Below, one piece after another: positions 59,201 through 64,000 of a DNA stretch of 64,000 bases. Made by a program: the position numbers and the translations under genes. Origin of the DNA: Incurvaria masculella (taxonomy: Eukaryota; Arthropoda; Insecta; Lepidoptera; Incurvariidae); assembly GCA_946894095.1 (NCBI GenBank), contig OX335665.1, positions 5,528,001 to 5,592,000 of the forward strand. Direction: 5' to 3'. The notes beneath the pieces were generated by a model, which did not search any database, was not told where the DNA came from, and was given only the letters and a program-made list of their open reading frames with translations. Positions within the stretch are counted from its first letter, which is position 1, and each line of letters opens with the position of its first letter.

Positions 59201-62200
59201 TTGTTGCAGTCTGCAAGTTCACGGTGCACGAGTGCTGCGTGCAGCGCGCGCCTGCCTCCTGCATCGCCACTTACTCTAAGTCGAGACGCGCCGCGCCCAT
59301 CCTCTCTCACCACTGTTCCGTTGTTGCAGTCTGCAAGTTCACGGTGCACGAGTGCTGCGTGCAGCGCGCGCCTGCCTCCTGCATCGCCACTTACTCTAAG
59401 TCGAGACGCGCCGCGCCCATCCTCTCTCACCACTGTTCCGTTGTTGCAGTCTGCAAGTTCACGGTGCACGAGCGCTGCGTGCAGCGCGCGCCTGCCTCCT
59501 GCATCGCCACTTACTCCAAGTCGAGACGCGCCGCGCCCATCCTCTCTCACCACTGTTCCGTTGTTGCAGTCTGCAAGTTCACGGTGCACGAGCGCTGCGT
59601 GCAGCGCGCGCCTGCCTCCTGCATCGCCACTTACTCCAAGTCGAGACGCGCCGCGCCCATCCTCTCTCACCACTGTTCCGTTGTTGCAGTCTGCAAGTTC
59701 ACGGTGCACGAGCGCTGCGTGCAGCGCGCGCCTGCCTCCTGCATCGCCACTTACTCCAAGTCGAGACGCGCCGCGCCCATCCTCTCTCACCACTGTTCCG
59801 TTGTTGCAGTCTGCAAGTTCACGGTGCACGAGCGCTGCGTGCAGCGCGCGCCTGCCTCCTGCATCGCCACTTACTCCAAGTCGAGACGCGCCGCGCCCAT
59901 CCTCTCTCACCACTGGGTCGAAGGTAGGCCTGCGTGTGCATTGATCAAATGCTAGATTATCCAATCATATTGTCATCATCACTCTTCTTAATTCTTTGTA
60001 GCGCCGCTTGACGAGAAAACACATTTATGTAACTTGGTAGGGACTTGTATTATGAAGTTATGATACTTTGAAAGTTCTAATATAATTTTGATGAACGTAT
60101 GAGTATTTTGAACCTGCGACAAAAGTAAGGGCTAATAATGAAAGTAAGAGTATGAAGTATTCAATTGTTTACTATGATTCCCTTCAATTGAGTATCGTTG
60201 TTCAAATCACATTAAATTGCTTGCGAGAAAAGTCAGAGCGAAAATTTAGGACTTTTCATTAATCATTTTTAAGTTCTTAATTCCAATTTGCATTAGTATT
60301 ATGAAGTTATACCCTTTCGTTCAAACTCCATTCATCATGCATACATACTCGGTAATACCGCAAGGTGCTCTGCTAGGTCCATTACTTAACAATTCATAAT
60401 TAGATATAATTTTCATGCACACAAAATATTTAATGTACCCCAATCGCCAAGTTTACAAAAAAACCTTTTTTCACTATATTGAATTGTGTAAAAAAACATA
60501 CAATTATAGATTTTTTATTGTTAAATATATAGCATGGGAAAGGGTCTGGAGATCAGCGGAAGAAACACTTCATACATTATAATTTTTAATTATCTTTAAA
60601 AAGTTAGAGAACAAAATATTTATAATGAAAGAAAAGACTGCATGGTGTAATTGCAGGTAACTGTCATGGCAAGTGCGCGCGGTGTCGGAAGAAGATCAAA
60701 GGCTACAATGGCATCACAGGGCTGCACTGCCGTTGGTGTCACATTACGGTACCTACATATCAATCAATGATAACCCTCTTAAATTATTAATCTTTTGAGA
60801 TGGTAAAATTTTGTCGTTGCTCTCTCTTGGGATAATAATAACCTGGAAGTTAAAAGTAACACTATTGCAACAGGAATTAATGTGTACCTACTCAACAGAA
60901 AAAACAAGCAGACATAGAATTTTCCCAAATAAACACGTAAGACAGCACACAATTCATCAAAATATTACAAAACATTACGATTGATAGATTTTGATCTTAT
61001 TTTCACCTCGAGTACTTACTTGCTTACTTTCGAGTACGATGTTTCCTCCCTATCGATGGAGTCGCCATCAAGATCGGCTCTGTGATCTGAAGTAGCGTTT
61101 GACAGCCCGGCATGTCAAACTGCATCTGGCGCGCGTCGGCTGCCAACATTGTAGCAGTCGGTAGGTCCCGGTTAGTTCGCAAATTCGGCTGGATGGTAAC
61201 TTGCTAAGGTAGATTTCCGTGCACCATAGCTGACGGTTTCAGCTGGTACTAACAGGATCTTGCGTATTTTGCGGTCTTTATTGATAAGAGTCTAATGCTG
61301 TCGTCACTGATGAAGTTCGCATATCTAGCGATCTCAATGAGACACCAAACCAAGCGCGACATGTACCATTCATTGAGTTTTAGAATGGATGCTTTGCCGA
61401 ACCGAATCTAGTGGTTACTCGCGCTTTTCATTACATTTTCACAGATTACTGACTTTTGGAATAAATTATTCTTTACACTCTTCATTTTCGGATAACCTTG
61501 TATCTATATTTTGTTCTTTATTTTCAATTAATCGTTAAAAACATCCCTGTTACTTGACATTCGTCTTCAATGTTGACTAGGAATATGAAATCTCGAGTAT
61601 TTGTGAGCGAATCTAGAAAAAGTTCGCCGTAATAAAAATGTTTGTGGCAGCTATTTGATCCGTCTGCCTAATACAGCATGAGTTTCACAGTAAGTATTAT
61701 ATTTTGTTCACACCCGGAGAATGGAGTGGTATAATATCCTTGACTAACCTCAGCATTGAAGCGATCTTAAACATAAGTTTAACAATTCTTAATATCAAGA
61801 ATTCAATGTAATTCCAATAAGGCCTGTTGTGGCACCTTACTAAAGATTTTCGGGCTCATGGGCTGGTCTCGTAACTCATAAATATTATGTTGCTGAGTTC
61901 TCTTCACTTGCGAATATTGATATTGAATATTGTCTCAGTCATAGAGTTGATCACTTCTTCTTCTTCAGCCTCTTGTTGTCCACTGCTGGACGTAGGCCTC
62001 CCCCAAACTTCGCCAAGTTGTGCGGTTTTTCTTCGCCAGTTGTCACCTGATGTCTGTCGTACCTATAGCGTCTGACCAACGTGCTGGCGGTTTGCCGACA
62101 CTTTTTTTCTCTGTGTAGGGTCGCCACATCAAAATCACTGGGGTTGATCATACCAGGCATATAATACCAATAATGTATGCTTGTCCATGCAACATGTTAG

Positions 62201-62372
62201 TTAATGATACAAATACGATGTTATGCTGTAGCTGCACAACCGCTGCGTGGGCGGAGCGGGCGGCGCGTGTTCGCTGGGTGCACACGCGAAACACATCCTG
62301 CCGCCTACCGCCATCCGCCCGCTCGTACTCGACAGGCAGCGCTCCTTGCCGCACAACCCCGTGCACACCCAG
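47168..62372 (+). CDS. Dgk: Type I diacylglycerol kinase gene, partial (11 exons, RVH end to C1b linker)
   Basis: Eleven exons with GT/AG junctions join in consistent phase to a protein that follows the order of animal type I diacylglycerol kinases (alpha/beta/gamma): recoverin-homology region, linker, EF hand 1, EF hand 2, C1a, C1b, linker. Family knowledge: the enzyme phosphorylates diacylglycerol to phosphatidic acid, is Ca2+-responsive through its EF hands, and acts at membranes in lipid signalling. Exons: 47168-47241, 49340-49451, 50606-50723, 51474-51638, 53521-53643, 54278-54402, 54998-55074, 55460-55620, 59810-59923, 60657-60748, 62232-62372. The N-terminal exons (start codon, beginning of RVH) were not found upstream. 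The catalytic domain lies beyond the right end. Three exons are embedded in tandem arrays. The symbol follows the insect type I gene; it is the beta-like rather than the rdgA-like class because it has EF hands and no ankyrin repeats are seen. Confidence 0.9.
47270..47780 (-). repeat. Family D repeat in the Dgk intron after the RVH exon
   Basis: It is the reverse of the 29255 copy, from actgaaaaatgaatcag to taactgtgataaaacagact, beginning within about 30 bp of the donor. Confidence 0.72.
47851..48089 (-). repeat. Family A repeat, minus copy, in a Dgk intron
   Basis: It runs from ttagggttccgtacccaaag to cgagtccgactcgcacttgg and ccggttttt. Confidence 0.92.
48090..48390 (+). mobile_element. SINE-1 copy with an internal telomere-type repeat
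   Basis: The body (aagtgcgtttcgtcacgaat, ggttcaatttagccgtgct) stops at 48290, a (TTAGG)n run occupies 48292-48347, and the SINE sequence resumes at cacctaattccca. Confidence 0.75.
48292..48347 (+). repeat. Interstitial telomere-type (TTAGG)n, about 11 units
   Basis: An uninterrupted run of aggtt units within a SINE-1 copy in a Dgk intron. Confidence 0.92.
48690..48785. mobile_element. Small MITE, copy 2
   Basis: tcaaaacttagaatgagatg ... cgcccactctgaatacg, matching 58-172. Confidence 0.65.
49058..49170 (+). mobile_element. SINE-1 3' fragment
   Basis: It covers only the 3' part of SINE-1, from ggaaggtcctggcatggcac to caggttgcataaaaaaaat. It abuts the decoy acceptor at 49169. Confidence 0.8.
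49169..49202 (+). pseudogene. Diverged duplicate of the acceptor of exon 49340
   Basis: tgtacg-(aa/tg)-tgacagca-(tg/cg)-cgccgtcctgttgcag followed by (a/g)cacctgt occurs here and again at 49306-49339, 137 bp apart. The upstream copy has a complete polypyrimidine-AG but is followed by sequence that does not continue the exon. It could act as a decoy acceptor. Confidence 0.6.
49340..49451 (+). CDS. Dgk: Dgk exon: RVH end and Ala-rich linker
   Basis: Acceptor ctgttgcag|G, donor CACCAG|gtcgcc. The donor is weak at +3 to +6 but keeps phase 0. It encodes [15 protein letters not shown] followed by an Ala/Ser stretch. HLYxSF matches the family position just after RVH. The exon lies between two SINE pieces, the nearer starting about 10 bp beyond the donor. 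A diverged copy of its acceptor lies 137 bp upstream. Confidence 0.8.
49462..49911 (+). mobile_element. SINE-1 copy starting about 10 bp past a Dgk donor
   Basis: A diverged tRNA-like head (gcgcggggactcg..., gtcgtgggctcgag) is followed by the family body (cgttacgaatgcg, ggttcggaatccatgtaaaa, ggtaggg..cccgccc) and the 3' part (aaggtcctggcatgg). Confidence 0.75.
49938..50563. mobile_element. Family B TIR element (aaccgacttc), copy 2, ending next to a Dgk exon
   Basis: It starts taaccgacttcaaaaaagga and ends tttctttgaagtcgggggtt, inverted termini shared with the copy at 36424. Two inner arms, ttgtagttacgattattgtt and its reverse near 50480, fold around a loop holding gcgcagcgcgtgcccggctg. Its T-rich tail runs to about 50583 and exon 50606 follows. 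Confidence 0.8.
50606..50723 (+). CDS. Dgk: Dgk exon: linker (GTKLSLASK...)
   Basis: Acceptor ccaacag|GGC, donor CACAG|gtagca, 39 codons plus one base. It encodes [20 protein letters not shown] and then a Ser/Asp-rich tail, an N-terminal linker of type I DGKs with low general conservation. Phase 0 in, phase 1 out, in agreement with both neighbours. A TIR element ends about 40 bp upstream and a minus-strand short repeat begins 14 bp past the donor. Confidence 0.78.
50738..50973 (-). repeat. Short interspersed repeat family A, minus copy, 14 bp past a Dgk donor
   Basis: It runs from tagggttccgtacccaaagg to gcactgggccggtttttt, the reverse of the family A consensus seen at 1300 and 2521. It includes the internal (GTCC/GGAC) microsatellite and the palindromic gtgcgagtccgactcgcac end. 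Confidence 0.9.
51207..51425 (-). pseudogene. Decayed LINE 3'-tail fragment in a Dgk intron
   Basis: gcgcggcacatggattt, gaggctgcgaaaaccatgcc and related pieces match the tail copies at 22990 and 34483 in reverse orientation. No open frame remains. Confidence 0.55.
51474..51638 (+). CDS. Dgk: Dgk exon: Ser-rich linker, first copy of the 203-bp array
   Basis: Acceptor gtacgcag|GGAGC and donor TACGAAG|gtgcgg bound 165 bp (phase 1 in and out). It encodes [20 protein letters not shown] followed by a Ser/Arg-rich stretch ending SARYE. This is the only unit of the array with a canonical AG at the exon start, so it is the most likely functional exon. Splicing from here to 53521 gives ...RYE-DFKQLV in frame. 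Confidence 0.72.
51474..53378 (+). repeat. Tandem array 1: 203-bp exon-plus-intron unit, 9 full and 1 partial copies
   Basis: The ATGCTG of each unit recurs at 51488, 51691, 51894, 52097, 52300, 52503, 52706, 52909, 53112 and 53315, a constant 203 bp. Each unit holds the 165-bp exon and 38 bp of intron. Copies differ by a few substitutions (for example SSHELG/SRHELG). Every full unit keeps the donor, but units 2-10 read ...ttacgtGG instead of ...tacgcAGGG, so the acceptor is lost. 203 is not divisible by three, and read-through past a donor meets a stop within about 20 codons. The last unit diverges after TACTCCAGC and encodes [10 protein letters not shown] with its own phase-1 donor at 53379. 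Confidence 0.93.
53521..53643 (+). CDS. Dgk: Dgk exon: conserved segment before EF hand 1
   Basis: Acceptor gtgtgtgcag|AC, donor CTGGAAT|gtgagc. It encodes [14 protein letters not shown] followed by [20 protein letters not shown], a hallmark of type I DGKs directly before the EF hands. Phase 1 in, phase 1 out. Confidence 0.92.
53644..54277. other. Dgk intron without recognised elements
   Basis: AT-rich intron between the 53521-53643 and 54278-54402 exons. I see no repeat family or extra exon in it. Confidence 0.6.
54278..54402 (+). CDS. Dgk: Dgk exon: EF hand 1
   Basis: Acceptor ttgctatag|TC, donor CGACCG|gtcagt. It encodes [19 protein letters not shown]..., an EF-hand loop with Asp, Asp, Asn, Val and Glu in the expected D-x-D-x-N-G-x-L-x-x-x-E arrangement, and then the helix ...[14 protein letters not shown]. 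The preceding exon supplies T, giving EFMFRLYD as in the family. Ca2+ binding is inferred from the intact loop. Confidence 0.93.
54490..54727. repeat. 119-bp tandem duplication in the intron after EF hand 1
   Basis: A segment starting ttaggacaatttctttg and ending gtcgcctgcagagttta occurs twice in direct tandem (period 119 bp), apparently without differences. It is a recent local duplication about 90 bp past the donor of the EF-hand 1 exon. Confidence 0.9.
54998..55074 (+). CDS. Dgk: Dgk exon: EF hand 2
   Basis: Acceptor attttccag|ATT, donor GAGG|gtgagc. It encodes [20 protein letters not shown] followed by EWKRG. The second EF loop [12 protein letters not shown] is intact. Phase 0 in, phase 2 out, joining the next exon as Gly-Met-Thr-Thr. 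Confidence 0.93.
55085..55118. repeat. (TTTA)n microsatellite
   Basis: atttatttatttatttatta and similar, directly after the EF-hand 2 donor. Confidence 0.85.
55460..55620 (+). CDS. Dgk: Dgk exon: first part of C1a (phorbol-ester-type zinc finger)
   Basis: Acceptor ttgccag|GATGACG, donor ATAT|gtaagt. It encodes [20 protein letters not shown], then [20 protein letters not shown] and ...GKKGLCCI. It carries the first His, the Cys-x2-Cys pair and the next Cys of the C1 HX12CX2C...CX2C pattern. The remaining zinc ligands are in the next exon, which is tandemly repeated. Confidence 0.92.
56127..56212. repeat. Foldback (inverted repeat) just upstream of array 2
   Basis: tacagccctccttattcaaaag (56138 region) is repeated inverted as cttttgaataaggagggcag (56190 region) around a short loop. 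It ends about 90 bp before the first array unit. Confidence 0.7.
56303..59923 (+). repeat. Tandem array 2: 120-bp unit with a splice acceptor, 30 copies
   Basis: Acceptor AG sites recur every 120 bp; the exon-start T is at 56330 + 120n, the last at 59810, giving 30 copies. Each unit is 14 bp of intron 3' end (ttccgttgttgcag) plus 106 bp of exon. The unit encodes 40 residues with no stop in this frame ([20 protein letters not shown] and so on), and because 120 is a multiple of three two other frames stay open too. Variants are few: HERC/HECC (eight copies), one HKRC (copy 21), PASC/PAAC (copy 3), synonymous GCC/GCA and TCC/TCT, and CK to FK in copy 1 only. Confidence 0.97.
59810..59923 (+). 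CDS. Dgk: Dgk exon: second part of C1a; copy 30 of array 2, the only copy with a donor
   Basis: Acceptor gttgttgcag|TC, donor GTCGAAG|gtaggc. Joined to the T of exon 55460-55620 it reads [18 protein letters not shown], restoring the C-x2-C, His and Cys ligands of C1a. It ends SHHWVE-G, the conserved bridge to C1b. Only this last copy continues into TGGGTCGAAG and a 5' splice site, so it must be the 3' end of any productive C1a exon. Confidence 0.88.
59924..60656. other. Dgk intron between C1a and C1b, no recognised elements
   Basis: AT-rich, ending in a normal acceptor (gtgtaattgcag). No repeat family member recognised. Confidence 0.6.
60657..60748 (+). CDS. Dgk: Dgk exon: C1b zinc finger
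   Basis: Acceptor taattgcag|GT, donor CATTACG|gtacct. It encodes [20 protein letters not shown] followed by [10 protein letters not shown], the Cys-x2-Cys...Cys-x2-Cys core of the second C1 domain. Phase 1 in, phase 0 out. Confidence 0.93.
60749..62231. other. Dgk intron before array 3
   Basis: About 1.5 kb, largely unassigned. A segment near 61955-62150 (cctcttgttgtccactgctg, ggcctcccccaa) resembles a dispersed repeat also hinted at near 19740 (ccactgcagggtgaaggcct). No extra coding exon seen. Confidence 0.5.
62232..62372 (+). CDS. Dgk: Dgk exon: end of C1b and linker to the catalytic domain, first copy of array 3
   Basis: Acceptor gctgtag|CTGCAC, donor ACCCAG|gtagat, 47 codons. It starts LHNRC, which continues the C1b pattern HIT-LHNRC, and includes [17 protein letters not shown], matching the family 'DHILPPTTICPVVL' segment. 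The donor region is repeated downstream, so which of more than 16 candidate donors is used is unknown. Confidence 0.85.
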
Positions 62373-64000
62373 GTAGATACACCGCTCGCTCGCGAGGCAC
62401 GCCTGTCGCCCACCACCATAAACCTGCTCGTACTCGACAGGCAGCGCTCCTTGCCGCACAACCCCGTGCACACCCAGGTGGATACACCGCTCGCTCGCGA
62501 GGCACGCCTGTCGCCCACCACCATAAACCTGCTCGTACTCGACAGGCAGCGCTCCTTGCCGCACAACCCCGTGCACACCCAGGTGGATACACCGCTCGCT
62601 CGCGAGGCACGCCTGTCGCCCACCACCATAAACCTGCTCGTACTCGACAGGCAGCGCTCCTTGCCGCACAACCCCGTGCACACCCAGGTAGATACACCGC
62701 TCGCTCGCGAGGCACGCCTGTCGCCCACCACCATAAACCTGCTCGTACTCGACAGGCAGCGCTCCTTGCCGCACAACCCCGTGCACACCCAGGTGGATAC
62801 ACCGCTCGCTCGCGAGGCACGCCTGTCGCCCACCACCATAAACCTGCTCGTACTCGACAGGCAGCGCTCCTTGCCGCACAACCCCGTGCACGCCCAGGTA
62901 GATACACCGCTCGCTCGCGAGGCACGCCTGTCCCCCACCACCATAAACCTGCTCGTACTCGACAGGCAGCGCTCCTTGCCGCACAACCCGTGCACACCCA
63001 GGTAGATACACCGCTCGCTCGCGAGGCACGCCTGTCACCCACCACCATAAACCTGCTCGTACTCGACAGGCAGCGCTCCTTGCCGCACAACCCCGTGCAC
63101 ACCCAGGTGGATACACCGCTCGCTCGCGAGGCACGCCTGTCGCCCACCACCATGAACCTGCTCGTACTCGACAGGCAGCGCTCCTTGCCGCACAACCCCG
63201 TGCACGCCCAGGTAGATACACCGCTCGCTCGCGAGGCACGCCTGTCCCCCACCACCATAAACCTGCTCGTACTCGACAGGCAGCGCTCCTTGCCGCACAA
63301 CCCCGTGCACACCCAGGTAGATACACCGCTCGCTCGCGAGGCACGCCTGTCGCCCACCACCATAAACCTGCTCGTACTCGACAGGCAGCGCTCCTTGCCG
63401 CACAACCCCGTGCACACCCAGGTGGATACACCGCTCGCTCGCGAGGCACGCCTGTCGCCCACCACCATAAACCTGCTCGTACTCGACAGGCAGCGCTCCT
63501 TGCCGCACAACCCCGTGCACACCCAGGTGGATACACCGCTCGCTCGCGAGGCACGCCTGTCGCCCACCACCATAAACCTGCTCGTACTCGACAGGCAGCG
63601 CTCCTTGCCGCACAACCCCGTGCACGCCCAGGTAGATACACCGCTCGCTCGCGAGGCACGCCTGTCCCCCACCACCATAAACCTGCTCGTACTCGACAGG
63701 CAGCGCTCCTTGCCGCACAACCCCGTGCACACCCAGGTAGATACACCGCTCGCTCGCGAGGCACGCCTGTCGCCCACCACCATAAACCTGCTCGTACTCG
63801 ACAGGCAGCGCTCCTTGCCGCACAACCCCGTGCACACCCAGGTGGATACACCGCTCGCTCGCGAGGCACGCCTGTCGCCCACCACCATAAACCTGCTCGT
63901 ACTCGACAGGCAGCGCTCCTTGCCGCACAACCCCGTGCACACCCAGGTAGATACACCGCTCGCTCGCGAGGCACGCCTGTCCCCCACCACCATAAACCTG
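62310..64000 (+). repeat. Tandem array 3: 105-bp unit carrying a splice donor, 16 copies plus a partial, cut by the window end
   Basis: Candidate donors CCCAG|gtagat or CCCAG|gtggat occur at 62373, 62478, 62583, 62688, 62793, 62898, then 63002 and every 105 bp to 63947. Each unit has about 51 bp of exon 3' end and 54 bp of following sequence. It encodes 35 residues ([35 protein letters not shown]). The unit ending at the 63002 donor lacks one C in its CCCC run (about 62987-62990), so it is 104 bp and shifts the frame. Variants (gtaga/gtgga, cacacc/cacgcc, tcgccc/tccccc) repeat with a four-unit rhythm near the right end. Confidence 0.96.

Noticed and set aside
56303..59923. CRISPR-like array
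   Set aside because: Regular spacing but no variable spacers; the whole unit is repeated exonic sequence in a eukaryotic gene.
56191..59964. Very long open frames (about 1200 codons) on both strands across array 2
   Set aside because: A 120-bp unit without stops stays open in several frames automatically. Only the frame encoding CKFTVHERC has protein homology, and the minus-strand frames have none.
62148..63993. Long minus-strand frames over array 3 (600, 560 and 300 codons)
   Set aside because: By-product of a 105-bp stop-free unit. The frame switches occur at the 104-bp unit and there is no domain content.

Overview
This window is nuclear DNA from an insect, almost certainly a moth or butterfly. 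The evidence is interstitial (TTAGG)n, the insect telomere repeat; many copies of short interspersed families typical of Lepidoptera; intact gypsy and LINE elements; and an insect-like diacylglycerol kinase gene with small exons in repeat-filled introns. Species cannot be determined.

Layout. Bases 1-47,167 hold no host coding exon that I can support. They are a mosaic of transposons: a young complete Ty3/Gypsy LTR retrotransposon (4829-10387, minus strand) with a single open gag-pol frame, a near-complete APE-type LINE (ORF1 with a PHD-like finger, ORF2 with endonuclease and reverse transcriptase, about 13.2-17.7 kb), a second truncated LINE, a Helitron-like element, two tRNA-headed SINE families, and about ten MITE families. 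Nested insertions and empty sites allow several target-site duplications to be read directly. An 87-bp minisatellite lies at 23.5-24.2 kb and a degenerate tandem array of roughly 78 bp at 35.4-36.2 kb.

Bases 47,168-64,000 carry eleven consecutive exons of one plus-strand gene, a type I (EF-hand/C1) diacylglycerol kinase. In order they encode the end of the recoverin-homology region, a Ser-rich linker, two EF hands, two C1 domains and the start of the linker to the catalytic domain. All splice phases agree. The 5' exons and the catalytic exons lie outside the window or were not found.

The most unusual feature is that three exons of this gene are swallowed by tandem arrays that start or end at splice junctions: 203 bp x 9-10 (51.5-53.4 kb), 120 bp x 30 (56.3-59.9 kb) and 105 bp x more than 16 (62.3 kb to the window end). 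The first has one canonical acceptor and many donors. The second has thirty acceptors and one donor. The third has one acceptor and many donors. The 120- and 105-bp units are multiples of three and open throughout, so splice-site choice could in principle add 40 or 35 residues per unit inside the C1 region. Whether this is biology, a silent polymorphism absorbed by splicing, or partly assembly error cannot be decided from the sequence.
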